A DNA stretch of 64,000 nucleotides from Phycisphaerae bacterium (GCA_029260015.1 JAJDEB010000036.1:558001-622000), one strand, 5' to 3'; positions 1-8,882 are shown, counted from the first letter of the stretch. Notes: generated by a model from the sequence alone, not told the origin. Translations and numbers: made by a program.

Positions 1-75
1 CGCATCCAGCGTCGCACCAGGAGACTGCTCACCGTCGCGCAAGGTTGTATCGAAAACTCGTACTTGATCACTCAT
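1..75 (-). CDS. leuA: 2-isopropylmalate synthase, N-terminal 25 codons only (partial)
   Basis: The reverse strand from position 75 reads MSDQVRVFDTTLRDGEQSPG and continues to the window edge. The FDTTLRDGEQSPG block is the metal-binding and acyl-acceptor signature at the N-terminus of LeuA-type HMGL enzymes (isopropylmalate, homocitrate and citramalate synthases). LeuA condenses acetyl-CoA with 2-oxoisovalerate in the first committed step of leucine synthesis. The ATG is preceded by GAAGG at a suitable distance. It lies downstream of ilvC on the same strand, so leucine-pathway identity is the most likely reading. The close relatives citramalate synthase and homocitrate synthase cannot be excluded from 25 residues. 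Confidence 0.85.
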   Translation of the reverse strand, partial: MSDQVRVFDTTLRDGEQSPGATLDA

Positions 76-163
76 TTGCACTGACCTTCAATTCTTTTGA
101 CTTCAAGAGCTCATGTTTCCCATGGTGCAGGCCCACCCGTAATCTTGCGGGTTGCGTGCCGCC

Positions 164-220
164 GTCATTCCCGCGCGTTGCCCATCGCCCGTTCTGGACT
201 CCCGCGTGCGCGGGAGTGAC
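164..220. repeat. REP-like palindrome between ilvC and leuA
   Basis: An imperfect inverted pair begins with GTCATTCCCGCGCG and ends with CGCGCGGGAGTGAC-like sequence (CGCGGGAGTGAC at 209-220). The GTCATTCCCGCG / CGCGGGAATGAC type of palindrome is a widely dispersed extragenic repeat in many bacterial phyla. It sits in the 176 bp between the ilvC stop and the leuA start and may form a stable RNA hairpin inside the operon transcript. No poly-T tract follows on the minus strand, so I do not call it a terminator. Confidence 0.6.
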
Positions 221-251
221 AAAACCTGTGTAGGCTATCGCGACAGATCAC

Positions 252-1316
252 CTACCCCTTCGCGCCGACGGTACACTTCTCATCGCTGGTCTGAGGCTTG
301 GCGTTGGCCAACTCTGCGTCAGTTGTTTTCGATTTTAACCATGGCATCATCGCGCGAAGCTTGCGGCCGATTTTTTCGATCGGGTGCGTTGACTCCTTCT
401 CGGCTTGGGCGGTCATATTGGGTTTGCCATTCGCACATTCAGCCATCCATTCATCCGCGAAACTACCCGACTGAATCTCCGAAAGAATTTGCTTCATCGC
501 CTTACGCGTGTCTTCGGTAACCACGCGTTTGCCACGCGAAAGGTCACCATACTCAGCCGTGTTGCTGATCGACTTGCGCATCCCGGTGATGCCATGCTTG
601 TGGATCAAGTCCGTAATCAACTTCACTTCGTGCAAACATTCGAAGTAGGCCATCTCCGGCGCATAACCAGCATCGATCAACGTTTCGTAGCCGGCGCGGA
701 TCAGTTCGCTCAGGCCGCCGCACAAAACTGCCTGCTCACCAAAGAGATCCGTCTCGGTTTCTTCTCGGAAACTCGTTTCCAACACACCCGCTCGACCACC
801 ACCGACGCCGCATGCGTATGCCAAACCCACTTCGCGTGTGTCACCGGATGGATCTTGATGTACCGCAAGCAAACAAGGCACACCGTTTGACGCTTCAAAC
901 TCGCTGCGGACCAAGTGACCGGGGCCCTTCGGCGCGACCATGAACACATTCACCGAAGCATCGGGCACGATTTTCTTGAAGTGAATGCAGAACCCATGGG
1001 CGAATGCGAGGTAGGCACCGTCGCGAAGATTTGAGGCGATGTCTTGCTCGAAAGTCGCCGGTTGAAGTTCGTCCGGAATGAGAACCATGACGACGTCAGC
1101 CTGTCGTACAGCCTCTGCGGTTTCGAATACTTGAAGTCCCGCTGCTTCCGCCTTCGCGCGGCTGGTGCTGCCGGAACGCAACCCGACGATCACGTCGGCA
1201 CCGCTATCCTTGAGGTTCATCGCATGGGCGTGTCCTTGCGAACCGAAACCGAGTACGGCGATTCGTTTTCCATCCAGCGTCTGAGGGTTGCTGTCACTGT
1301 TGTAAAGAACTTTCAT
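252..1316 (-). CDS. ilvC: Ketol-acid reductoisomerase (NADP+)
   Basis: Converts acetolactate or acetohydroxybutyrate to the dihydroxy acids of the valine and isoleucine pathways. The start chosen gives [10 protein letters not shown] and 354 residues, close to the class I size. The Rossmann motif [17 protein letters not shown] follows within 50 residues. The C-terminal knotted domain carries the acidic metal and substrate residues in [17 protein letters not shown] and [14 protein letters not shown]. An upstream in-frame extension of 30 codons (to 1406) is rejected because it is the translation of a REP element (1351-1418). It follows ilvB and the small-subunit gene on the same strand and probably shares their attenuated transcript. 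The last 25 residues are Ala/Lys/Thr-rich and poorly conserved. Confidence 0.95.
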   Translation of the reverse strand: MKVLYNSDSNPQTLDGKRIAVLGFGSQGHAHAMNLKDSGADVIVGLRSGSTSRAKAEAAGLQVFETAEAVRQADVVMVLIPDELQPATFEQDIASNLRDGAYLAFAHGFCIHFKKIVPDASVNVFMVAPKGPGHLVRSEFEASNGVPCLLAVHQDPSGDTREVGLAYACGVGGGRAGVLETSFREETETDLFGEQAVLCGGLSELIRAGYETLIDAGYAPEMAYFECLHEVKLITDLIHKHGITGMRKSISNTAEYGDLSRGKRVVTEDTRKAMKQILSEIQSGSFADEWMAECANGKPNMTAQAEKESTHPIEKIGRKLRAMMPWLKSKTTDAELANAKPQTSDEKCTVGAKG

Positions 1317-1350
1317 TGATACATTCCCATCGAGTTTTGAGGCGTTATTC

Positions 1351-1418
1351 GTAGGGTCGGCCATGCCCACCAATTTAATCGTAGCGCAACGAACGGCGGT
1401 GGGCACGGCCCACCCTAC
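1351..1418. repeat. REPIN-like inverted pair, GTAG/GGTGGGC family (copy 1)
   Basis: Left half: GTAG then GGTCGGC-CA-TGCCCACC (slightly decayed). Right half: GGTGGGC-ACG-GCCCACC then CTAC, the reverse complement. The halves are separated by about 26 bp. Near-identical pairs lie at 15435, 23802 and 33219. It occupies the space between ilvC and the small-subunit gene and creates a false in-frame ATG upstream of ilvC. Confidence 0.85.
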
Positions 1419-1462
1419 ACGAACGTCGCACGGTTTCTATCAAACTACTGACCAGTTGCGAT

Positions 1463-1738
1463 TCAGGCAGTATGGCGCAACCGCTCCTGCGTCGTTTGCG
1501 CGTCGGCATCTGACAGCCCAACCGCGTGCAACTCAGTGAGTTCGAGCACATCAATCAGACGCCGAATCTGCGGTGCAAATCGATGGGCGGCTTCATTCGG
1601 CGCTGCGACTACGATGTTGGCCCGACCGTCGGCGGCAGAGACGTAAGTCACTTCGCCACCCAAGCGCTGACAAAGCATCAGGATCTTGGGCAGGATCGAC
1701 ATGCGGTGCAGATGTAGTGCAAACGTGAGGATTTCCAT
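1463..1738 (-). CDS. Acetolactate synthase small (ACT-like) subunit
   Basis: The product from the ATG at 1738 is 91 residues, comparable to the short IlvM type rather than the roughly 160-residue IlvN/IlvH type. The N-terminal part, MEILTFALHLHRMSILPKIL..., has the helix-strand arrangement of an ACT regulatory domain. The start overlaps the ilvB stop as TAATG, so translation is probably coupled and subunit ratio fixed. An upstream extension to 1813 overlaps the end of ilvB and is not preferred. Its role would be activation of the large subunit and feedback regulation. No second ACT-like C-terminal domain is present, so valine sensitivity cannot be predicted. Confidence 0.75.
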   Translation of the reverse strand: MEILTFALHLHRMSILPKILMLCQRLGGEVTYVSAADGRANIVVAAPNEAAHRFAPQIRRLIDVLELTELHAVGLSDADAQTTQERLRHTA

Positions 1739-3441
1739 TAGGCTGACTCCACCATGTCCCCCAGCCCCGCACCTGCGGGAACCATGGGAAACACGTTTTC
1801 TTCCAAGTGACAAACGGCATGCAGCAAAGCGGGACCTTCACAGTTCCACCAAGCGCTTAAGGTTGACGACATTTCGTCAACGTGATCGAGCGTAAATGCT
1901 TGCAACCCATACACTCGGGCGAGGGCTGCGAAGTCGGGATTGTCGGAAAGGTCCACGGCGCTGTAGCGGTTTTCAAAGAACAGTTCCTGCCACTGCCGCA
2001 CCATGCCCAAATATTTGTTGTCCATCAGCAGAATTTTGAGCGGGAGTTTGCAACGGGCGACGGTGGCCAGTTCGGCCATCGTCATTTGAAACCCACCGTC
2101 ACCACAGATCGCCAGCACACGCTGATCGGGGCAAGCCATCTGTGCGCCCATCGCCGACGGCAGACCATAACCCATTGTGCCCGCGCCGCCTGACGTGACC
2201 CATTTCTTCGGATCACTCGGTCGAACGCGCTGCGCCGCCCACATCTGATGCTGACCGACGTCGGTCGTCACGATTGCATCTGGTCCGATCAACTCCAACA
2301 CTTCATCGAGCAGCGTCGTCGGTGGAATGTTGTCGGCATCGTGCGCATCATTGGGTCGCAGACCATCGCCTACGTCCATCGCCTGCTTCTGCCAGGCATC
2401 AAACACTTCGATCGGATCTTCATCAAGCAGCGCGTTCCATGCCGCCAGCGTTTCGCTCAAGTCGGCGTGAATCGGCGCTTCAACCTTGATCAGTTTGCTC
2501 AACTCGGCTTCGTCGATATCAACATGAATGATGCGGGCATCAGGCGCGAACGCAGCCAGCTTACCAGTCACGCGGTCGTCAAAACGAATCCCCATCGCCA
2601 CGATCACATCGCAATCGACAATGGCCCGATTCGCCCGACGCAAACCGTGCATCCCGGGCATGCCCAGCCAACCCGAGTATCCCGGTTCGGTTGAACCGAG
2701 TCCCATCAGTGTGGTGATGACCGGCACATGCGTGTTGTCGCACCACTCGCGGAACAATCTGGTCGCATCGGACAAGCGACAGCCACCCCCGACGATGCAC
2801 ACCGGCTGCTTTGATTCTTTCAGAATTTTGTGAGCGTTCTTGACCGCAGACGACTTGAGCTTCGGTGCCGGGTGATAGCCGGGCAGGCTCGTCACTGGTT
2901 CGCACGTCTTGCTCGTCTTGGCGATCAGCACGTCTTTGGGAATATCCACCAGCACCGGACCGGGGCGGCCACTCTTGCAGATGAACAATGCTTCAGCCAT
3001 CACGCGCGGCAGGTCATCAACCGAACGAACCAGATAGGCCTGCTTGGTGATCGATGTCACCACACCGAGGACGTCTGCTTCCTGAAATCCATCCGTTCCG
3101 ATCAATGCCGACGGAACCTGTCCGGTGATGCAAAGCACCGGGGACGAATCCATCTGCGCCGTGCAAATGCCTGTCACCAGGTTGGTCGCACCTGGACCGG
3201 ATGTCGCGATGCAAACGCCAACGCGCCCAGTCGATCGGGCGAAACCGTCGGCTGCGTGGATTGCACCCTGCTCGTGGCGGGTCAGGACGTGTTCGATGGT
3301 CGTATCCAGAAGCTCGTCATAAAGCGGCATAATCGCGCCGCCCGGATAACCAAATGCGACCGTCACGCCGGCTTGTTCTAAGGCGTCGATCACAACCCGT
3401 GATCCGGTTCTCATCTTTGTTTGTTCTGGCTGATTCGGCAT
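1738..3441 (-). CDS. ilvB: Acetolactate synthase large subunit (ThDP-dependent)
   Basis: Catalyses condensation of two pyruvates, or pyruvate with 2-oxobutyrate. 567 residues, the usual length. Visible motifs: the N-terminal ThDP glutamate region GYPGGAIMPLYDEL and HEQGAIHAADGFAR, the central nucleotide (FAD) domain with GRPGPVLVDIPKD, and the C-terminal ThDP/Mg motif GDGGFQMTMAEL...DNKYLGMVRQWQ. The ATG at 3441 is preceded by AAGGA. It is the first structural gene after a leader ORF and an intrinsic terminator, so expression is probably set by attenuation. The small-subunit start overlaps its stop codon. Confidence 0.96.
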   Translation of the reverse strand: MPNQPEQTKMRTGSRVVIDALEQAGVTVAFGYPGGAIMPLYDELLDTTIEHVLTRHEQGAIHAADGFARSTGRVGVCIATSGPGATNLVTGICTAQMDSSPVLCITGQVPSALIGTDGFQEADVLGVVTSITKQAYLVRSVDDLPRVMAEALFICKSGRPGPVLVDIPKDVLIAKTSKTCEPVTSLPGYHPAPKLKSSAVKNAHKILKESKQPVCIVGGGCRLSDATRLFREWCDNTHVPVITTLMGLGSTEPGYSGWLGMPGMHGLRRANRAIVDCDVIVAMGIRFDDRVTGKLAAFAPDARIIHVDIDEAELSKLIKVEAPIHADLSETLAAWNALLDEDPIEVFDAWQKQAMDVGDGLRPNDAHDADNIPPTTLLDEVLELIGPDAIVTTDVGQHQMWAAQRVRPSDPKKWVTSGGAGTMGYGLPSAMGAQMACPDQRVLAICGDGGFQMTMAELATVARCKLPLKILLMDNKYLGMVRQWQELFFENRYSAVDLSDNPDFAALARVYGLQAFTLDHVDEMSSTLSAWWNCEGPALLHAVCHLEENVFPMVPAGAGLGDMVESA

Positions 3442-3513
3442 CGTGGTCCTTCGTTTCGTCTATTGGCTGACGCTTTCGCGCGTCGGAGTATCAATTCAAA
3501 AAAATCGGGCAAC

Positions 3514-3551
3514 AAAAAAAGCCGACCCCCGTCTCGCGGGTGTCGGCTTTT
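3514..3551 (-). terminator. Intrinsic terminator / attenuator upstream of ilvB
   Basis: On the minus strand AAAAGCCGAC-A-CCCG, loop CGAGA-like, then CGGG-G-GTCGGCTTTT followed by further T residues. It has the stem and U-tract of a Rho-independent terminator, lies about 70 nt before the ilvB start and 28 nt after the stop of the leader ORF. An imperfect copy of its 5' arm (AAAAGCCAAC, one mismatch) lies at 3561-3570 and could compete for the 3' arm, which would give an alternative structure. Confidence 0.8.
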
Positions 3552-3579
3552 GGTTTCAAGTTGGCTTTTTCTTAGCCTG

Positions 3580-3777
3580 TTAGAACCGTTCTCCGTACCC
3601 GCATGCCCTCGAGGGGCTAATAATAAGGATGTTTACGAGGCTAATAAGGCCCGCTACACCCTCTACGGCTACAGATACTACGTCGGCAGTGCGAACATCT
3701 GTTCCAAACGAACCGCGACCAGCACAGCCGTCGGCTGTGTTGCTTGCTGCGATTATGTTGAAACGGTTATGACTCAT
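3580..3777 (-). CDS. Putative ilv operon leader peptide
   Basis: A 65-codon ORF ends immediately before the attenuator. Of 22 consecutive residues near its end (DVVSVAVEGVA then GLISLVNILII), 13 are Val, Leu or Ile: six Val, three Leu and four Ile. All six Val codons are GTA and three of four Ile codons are ATT. It ends SPSRACGYGERF-stop, reminiscent of the ISLVVISVVVIII...PPCGAALGRG layout of the E. coli ilvG leader. There is no later ATG, GTG or TTG in frame, so the ATG at 3777 is the only canonical start; the ribosome site is weak (AGG about 10 nt upstream). The first half carries a small CACAGCC/GGCTGTG palindrome (3723-3739). The function is inferred from layout and composition. Confidence 0.6.
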   Translation of the reverse strand: MSHNRFNIIAASNTADGCAGRGSFGTDVRTADVVSVAVEGVAGLISLVNILIISPSRACGYGERF

Positions 3778-3831
3778 GCGTTCATTTGCCTGTACGGGTT
3801 CCGCTCATGCCAAATAAGCATGAACAGTCCC

Positions 3832-3859
3832 TTTTATCGTCCTGTCACTTTCAAAGCAA
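3832..3859 (-). promoter_or_regulatory. Possible promoter for the ilv leader transcript
   Basis: On the minus strand TTGCTT (3854-3859) and ATAAAA (3832-3837) are 16 bp apart, about 55 bp before the leader ATG. The match to a sigma-70 type promoter is only fair. I report it because it lies where the leader transcript should begin. Confidence 0.25.
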
Positions 3860-3984
3860 CACTCAATCCTAGAAAACTTTGGATTCTCATGCAAACGCAT
3901 TGTCCTCGAAGACCGGAAACCTTTCAGTCTGTGCCGGATCAACATCTATTTGTGCGGGTTGGCCGGCATGATTAGGATGCGCCC

Positions 3985-4320
3985 ATGCAAGGAATCGTCT
4001 CAAATTGGCTCGAACGTCACCGCCACCCGGCATCGCTCTGGCTGCACGCCATTGGGATCCCGATGCTCGTTTTTGGGCTTGTATTAGGGGGTTGGCAGCT
4101 ATGCTGTGGCATGTGGAGCCTGTGGTGGCGGCCGGTCGGGCTGATCGTGGTCAGTTATATACTGCAATGGATCGGCCACCGTATCGAAGGCAATGACATG
4201 GGCGAAATCATCTTGATTAAGAAACTGTTGGGAATGCCTTATGTGGCAGTTGTAGATCCTTCGCGCTCGCGTACATCGGATAAGCTTGACCCTACAAACC
4301 AATCCGCAGGGACACCATGA
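3985..4320 (+). CDS. DUF962/Mpo1-like small membrane protein
   Basis: 111 residues. The pattern HRHPASLWLHAIGIPMLVFG, a hydrophobic segment, GHRIEGND and MGEIILIKKLLGMPYV matches the DUF962 family, in which conserved His residues near membrane segments form the active site of the yeast fatty-acid alpha-dioxygenase Mpo1. Two to three hydrophobic segments are visible between residues 15 and 65, so an inner-membrane location is likely. Its TGA stop overlaps the ggt start (ATGA), which suggests coupled expression. The bacterial function is not established. The C-terminal 20 residues look unstructured. Confidence 0.7.
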   Translation: MQGIVSNWLERHRHPASLWLHAIGIPMLVFGLVLGGWQLCCGMWSLWWRPVGLIVVSYILQWIGHRIEGNDMGEIILIKKLLGMPYVAVVDPSRSRTSDKLDPTNQSAGTP

Positions 4321-6065
4321 GTCACTCTATGTACATATGCAGGTTGTCTGTCTTCATCGTCTTCGTTGCGCTTTCATGCACACGACTGTCGGCTGAAACG
4401 CCTGCACAATCGCCAACCACTTCCCCATCGTGGATCGCCACCGGCAAGACCTCGATGGTCGCCACCGATCACCCCGAGGCGTCGCGCGTCGGGCTCGAAG
4501 TGCTCCAACAAGGTGGCAACGCCGTTGACGCAGCGTGCGCCGTTTCGTTTGCGCTCGGGGTCACGCGTCCGCAAAGCACGGGCATGGGCGGCGGTGGATT
4601 CCTGATTGCGAGGTTGGCTGACGGAACGGTTCACGTTTTCGACTTTCGCGAGCGCGCGCCGATCCGTTCGTCGGCGGATATGTTTGAGAAATTCGCGCGC
4701 GAACACCCAGACAAAGCGCCGCCGAGTCGTTGCGGTTATCTTGCTTGCGGCGTTCCCGGTTTGGTTGCAGGCCTGTTCGACGTACACGAAGCACTCGGCA
4801 CGCGACCGATGCCAATGTTGATCGAGCCAGCCGTCGAACTCGCCGAACAGGGCTTCCCGGTCGATGCCCATTACGTCAACGCCACGAGAATCATCACTCG
4901 ATTCTACGACCAGTATCCTGAACTTAAGGAAACGTGCGGCTACGTCTATCGAACACATTTGCGTTCGGGCAATCCACGTGAAGTTGGCGAGAAACTCATC
5001 CAACCACAACTTGCTGTGTTTCTTTCGATGATTCAAAGGCACGGCAAAGCCGGTTTCTATGAGGGCCCTGCTGCTAAACAAATCGCCAAGCGCATGCACG
5101 AACGTGGCGGAATCATCAACTCTCAAGACCTTGAAATATACAGCGTCACCCGCCGAAAACCGCTTAAATCCAGCTATCGCGGGTATGAAATCATCACCAT
5201 GCCGCCTCCGTCATCCGGCGGAATCTGCCTGATCGAAACGCTCAATATGCTGGAATTTGTCGATATGCCAGCCCTTCATCAGCGCGACCCATCGCAGGCT
5301 GTACACCATCGCGTCGAAGCCATGAAGCGGGCATTCGCCGACCGGGCTCATTGGCTCGCTGATGCCGATTTTGTTGACGTGCCCACCGGCCGGTTGATCT
5401 CAAAAGCCTACGCCCAAACGTTGGCAAAGGAGATCACCGACCGCGCGACGCCGGTGGCCAAGCCCGATAAATTGCCGCAACTTCCCAATGATGCCGGAAC
5501 GAGTCACTACTGCATCGTCGATCGTTGGGGCAACTGGGTCGTCGCCACTGAAACGATCAACACATCGTTCGGATCGCTGGCTGCGATTGACGAACTCGGT
5601 TTGATCCTCAACGACGAGATGGATGATTTTTCTGCGCAGCGCGGTAAAGCCAATGCGTTCGGACTTCTTCAATCTGACCGCAATTCCGTCGAGCCAGGCA
5701 AGCGCCCGCTTTCAAGCATGACACCGACATTGATTCTCAAAAATGGTCAACCCGTTCTTGCGCTCGGTGGATCGGGCGGACCCAAGATTATTTCGTCGGT
5801 GTTGAACGTCGCGCTCAACGTCATGGACTACAACATGACACTCGAAGAAGCGATTCAGTCCACCCGCGTTCACCATCAATGGATGCCCGATCGCATCGTG
5901 ACCGATCGAAATCTTGACGCATCCATCGCGCGAATGTTGCGCGATCGCGGTCATTCCTTTGCAGATTCTCACGGAACCGGAATCGTCCAAGCCATACAAT
6001 GGACACAAGATGGGCTTGTTGGGGCAAGTGATCCGCGTAAGCAGGGCCAACCGCGCGGAGAATGA
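4317..6065 (+). CDS. ggt: Gamma-glutamyltransferase, exported
   Basis: 582-residue precursor of a periplasmic Ntn-hydrolase that cleaves gamma-glutamyl bonds, for example in glutathione. A signal peptide (ICRLSVFIVFVALSCTRLSA) precedes the mature chain. Family landmarks: GGNAVDAACAVSFALGVTRPQSTGMGGG in parts, FDFRERAP, and MKRAFADRAHWLADADF. Autoprocessing should occur before the Thr in DAGTSHYCIVD, followed by NTSFGS and the GxxxPLSSMTPT block (GKRPLSSMTPT) that binds the glutamyl carboxylate. The nucleophile context is GTSHY rather than the common GTTH. It overlaps the upstream DUF962 gene by four bases. Confidence 0.93.
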   Translation: MSHSMYICRLSVFIVFVALSCTRLSAETPAQSPTTSPSWIATGKTSMVATDHPEASRVGLEVLQQGGNAVDAACAVSFALGVTRPQSTGMGGGGFLIARLADGTVHVFDFRERAPIRSSADMFEKFAREHPDKAPPSRCGYLACGVPGLVAGLFDVHEALGTRPMPMLIEPAVELAEQGFPVDAHYVNATRIITRFYDQYPELKETCGYVYRTHLRSGNPREVGEKLIQPQLAVFLSMIQRHGKAGFYEGPAAKQIAKRMHERGGIINSQDLEIYSVTRRKPLKSSYRGYEIITMPPPSSGGICLIETLNMLEFVDMPALHQRDPSQAVHHRVEAMKRAFADRAHWLADADFVDVPTGRLISKAYAQTLAKEITDRATPVAKPDKLPQLPNDAGTSHYCIVDRWGNWVVATETINTSFGSLAAIDELGLILNDEMDDFSAQRGKANAFGLLQSDRNSVEPGKRPLSSMTPTLILKNGQPVLALGGSGGPKIISSVLNVALNVMDYNMTLEEAIQSTRVHHQWMPDRIVTDRNLDASIARMLRDRGHSFADSHGTGIVQAIQWTQDGLVGASDPRKQGQPRGE

Positions 6066-6306
6066 ACTGAATACTAGATTTCTTGGTAGACGCGGGATAA
6101 ACTACACTGTAGTGCTTTAATTCAGATCTTTGTAAGAAGTAGTCGAAATTACATCTAGGTGTTTTTAGTAGATATGAGGCGCTTGGAGGTGGTTTCAGGC
6201 GTGACCCAATGGAGCGTGCGCTCGCGAATCAGTCGTCGCAGCCAAAGGGTGATCTGATAAAGCGCATCGGAAACACAAAACTAGAAGTTGGCCAGGGCAC
6301 TATGTC

Positions 6307-7197
6307 ATGAGTGATAGCACCGGACATGGTTCGAGTATGTGGGAAAGCGATGGGTTCAAACCCCCGCGACTCCCGAAAAGCGCCCCGCGTGTGCGACTTG
6401 CGATCTTGTCTGGGCCGGGCAAGGGGCAAACTGTCGAGCTGACGCGTTGCGTGTCGGTGATCGGTTCGCGTCGCGGTTGCAAGCTTCAGCTCAAGTCGGC
6501 TGACATCAGCGCCGTTCACTGTGCGATCGTCAACTCCGGTGATGAAGTCTATCTGCGCGATCTGGTTTCTTCGACCGGTACATACCTGAACGATCTCAAA
6601 GCCCAGTTTGAAAAACTCGAAGACGGTGACACCGTTCGTGTCGCCGACTGGGAGCTTCGCGTGCATGTTTCGGCATACACGCTTGATACGCTCAGCGACC
6701 TTCCCCATGTTTCGCTCGAACCTGGTGCCGACGCATTCGGTGTCGAGGTCAACGGCAGCGGTGAGATGATTCGTCTCGAGCGACCCGTCGGACTGGTCGG
6801 CAGGAAGCAGGGTTGCGATGTGGTGGTCAACGACTCGAAGATTTCGCGAGCCCACATGCTGCTCTTTAGCTATTCAGGCCAACCGGTGTTTTGCGACCTC
6901 TTGAGCAACAATGGCGTGATGATGAACGACGAACGCATCGCGTTTGGCAACCTGCATTCCGGTGATCGTTTGATGCTCGGGTCGGTGCCGCTGCGCATGA
7001 TTTTACCCGGTGTCGGAAGACGGAAACCACAATCGTCCGCACCGAGCAGCAACGGAACATCAAAGTCTGCCACCCCATCAACACCTCCTGCGAAATCGTC
7101 CTTTGCCAGCAACAGCGGCACAGGCACGGTCATTCAACCCCTCGACGACGACGCCAGCGACCGGATTGACATTCGGGCGGCTGAAGTTGATCGCTAA
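6307..7197 (+). CDS. Tandem FHA-domain protein
   Basis: 296 residues with two forkhead-associated domains. FHA1 spans roughly residues 28-115 (GSRRGCKLQLKSADISAVHC...STGTYLND). FHA2 spans roughly 150-235 (GRKQGCDVVVNDSKISRAHM...NNGVMMNDERI). Both keep the G-R/S-S-H-N residues that contact phosphothreonine. There is no signal peptide, membrane segment or enzyme domain; the last 60 residues are Ser/Pro/Thr-rich and probably disordered. It is likely a cytoplasmic adaptor for Ser/Thr-phosphorylated partners; two kinase genes lie elsewhere in the window (30.4 and 62.7 kb) but no link is shown. The 241-bp space upstream holds no other gene. Confidence 0.85.
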   Translation: MSDSTGHGSSMWESDGFKPPRLPKSAPRVRLAILSGPGKGQTVELTRCVSVIGSRRGCKLQLKSADISAVHCAIVNSGDEVYLRDLVSSTGTYLNDLKAQFEKLEDGDTVRVADWELRVHVSAYTLDTLSDLPHVSLEPGADAFGVEVNGSGEMIRLERPVGLVGRKQGCDVVVNDSKISRAHMLLFSYSGQPVFCDLLSNNGVMMNDERIAFGNLHSGDRLMLGSVPLRMILPGVGRRKPQSSAPSSNGTSKSATPSTPPAKSSFASNSGTGTVIQPLDDDASDRIDIRAAEVDR

Positions 7198-7260
7198 TCA
7201 CACCCCTCTGCCGCGCTAATACTATTCACAAGTAAGCGTAGGTTTGTCTCGCCCGCTGCG

Positions 7261-7290
7261 TTGGTTCAATCGCAATTCGTCTTGTATAAT
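7261..7290 (+). promoter_or_regulatory. Sigma-70-like promoter before hutH
   Basis: TTGGTT at 7261-7266 and a perfect TATAAT at 7285-7290 with an 18-bp spacer. The first possible start codon of hutH (7308) is only 17 bp beyond the -10, which favours the downstream GTG at 7347 as the translated start or a very short leader. Confidence 0.55.
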
Positions 7291-7307
7291 GCCCGACTGT
7301 CTGGCCC

Positions 7308-8882
7308 ATGCCCGTCGCCAATGAAATTCAATACGGAACGCTTTTCGTGAGTCAATCAACGCATCCAATTACGCTTGACGGTAACGCCCCCCGTTTGGAT
7401 ACGTTGGACGGCGCCTGGGAAAAACCGCTTGCGGTCGAAGTGACGGATTCCGTTTGGTCGCGAATTGAAGCATCGCGGAAGCGAATCGAAAAGATCGCGG
7501 CTGGCAGTGCGGCGGTGTATGGCGTCAACACCGGGTTTGGTCACCTTTGCACCAAACGCATCGACGCCTCGCAGATCGATCAACTCCAGCACAATCTAGT
7601 CGTGTCGCACGCGGTTGGCGTCGGGCCCAATGCTCCGGATGCCATCGTTCGATTCATGATGCTGCTGAAGGTGCAGGCCTTGGCGTACGGGTTCAGCGGT
7701 GTGCGCGTCGAAACGGTAAAGCGGTTGGTCGATTTTCTAAACCGAGACCTCCTGCCGATCGTTCCAATTCAAGGGTCGCTGGGTGCCAGTGGCGACCTTG
7801 CCCCACTTGCGCACATGGTGCTGCCACTTCTGGGCATCGGTAACGTGCGCTGCGACGGACGCGAGATGCCCGCCACTGAAGCCTTGAAGCAATTGCAAAC
7901 TGAGCCGCTGGTTCTTTCATCGAAAGAGGGTCTCGCGCTGATCAACGGTACGCAGTTCATGTTGGCCTACGCAGCCGCCACGGTCGTGCGTGCACGGCGC
8001 TTAATCAAGCAAGCCGACATACTCGCCTGCATGTCGATCGAAGGATTGCAAGGCAGCATCAAACCGTTCGCTGAAAAACTGCACGCCCTGCGGCCACACC
8101 CCGGCGCGATTGCAACGTCGGAGAACGTACGCAAGATGCTCGCGGGTAGTCGCATTCTCGAAGCGCACGCCAACTGCACAAAAGTACAAGACCCGTATTC
8201 CTTGCGCTGCGTACCACAGGTTCATGGGGCAACGCGGCAAGCGATCGAACACGCAGCCACAGTCGTCGAAACCGAAATCGCTTCGGTCACTGACAACCCG
8301 GTGATCTTTGAAGATGGCGAGACCATCAGCGGCGGTTTGTTTCATGGCCAACCGCTGGCGATCGTCCTCGACTATCTGGCGATTGCGATCGCGGAAATCG
8401 GCAGCATTTGCGAGCGGCGGATATTCCTGCTGCTGGATGGTCACGATGGATTGCCCGAGCTTCTAATGCAAGAGACCGGACTCAACAGCGGATTCATGTT
8501 GCCGCAATACACAGCCGCCGCGTTGGTCAGTGAAAACAAGGGGCTATGTCATCCGGCATCAGTCGATTCGATTCCGACTTCGCTCGGTCAGGAAGATCAT
8601 GTGAGCATGGGTGCGACGGCGGCGACGAAGGGTTGGCGCGTGCTTGACAATGTCGAAACCGTGCTGGCAATAGAAACAATGTGTGCAGCCCAGGCGCTGG
8701 ACTTTCGCGCCCCGCTCGAACCAGGTGTCGGTGTGAAGATTGCGCATAAAATCATTCGCGAGTACATCCCCCACGCCGATGCCGACCGGATGTTCGGCGA
8801 CGACATTCGCAGCGCCAGACAATTGTTGCACGACAAGCGCCTCGTCGCAGCAATCGAAAATGAATTGGGGAAATTGAATTAG
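7308..8882 (+). CDS. hutH: Histidine ammonia-lyase
   Basis: First step of histidine degradation: L-histidine to trans-urocanate and ammonia. The MIO cofactor forms from Ala-Ser-Gly in GSLGASGDLAPLAHM (about residue 160). Other family blocks are GVNTGFG, QVHGATRQAIE-like, NGTQFMLAY, NPVIF, GLFHGQPLA and SMGATAATKGW. 524 residues from the ATG at 7308; a GTG at 7347 would give 511 residues, nearer the family norm, and would leave a normal leader after the promoter at 7261-7290. hutU follows after a REP pair. hutI, hutG and a hut repressor are not in the window. Confidence 0.95.
   Translation: MPVANEIQYGTLFVSQSTHPITLDGNAPRLDTLDGAWEKPLAVEVTDSVWSRIEASRKRIEKIAAGSAAVYGVNTGFGHLCTKRIDASQIDQLQHNLVVSHAVGVGPNAPDAIVRFMMLLKVQALAYGFSGVRVETVKRLVDFLNRDLLPIVPIQGSLGASGDLAPLAHMVLPLLGIGNVRCDGREMPATEALKQLQTEPLVLSSKEGLALINGTQFMLAYAAATVVRARRLIKQADILACMSIEGLQGSIKPFAEKLHALRPHPGAIATSENVRKMLAGSRILEAHANCTKVQDPYSLRCVPQVHGATRQAIEHAATVVETEIASVTDNPVIFEDGETISGGLFHGQPLAIVLDYLAIAIAEIGSICERRIFLLLDGHDGLPELLMQETGLNSGFMLPQYTAAALVSENKGLCHPASVDSIPTSLGQEDHVSMGATAATKGWRVLDNVETVLAIETMCAAQALDFRAPLEPGVGVKIAHKIIREYIPHADADRMFGDDIRSARQLLHDKRLVAAIENELGKLN

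Noticed and set aside
252..1406. Longer ilvC start at 1406.
   Set aside because: The extra 30 codons are the translation of a REP-type palindrome pair; the conserved N-terminus [10 protein letters not shown] starts at 1316.
6353..6376. GGGTTCAAACCCC-like stretch resembling a tRNA T-arm.
   Set aside because: It lies inside the FHA coding frame and no acceptor or anticodon stem can be drawn around it.
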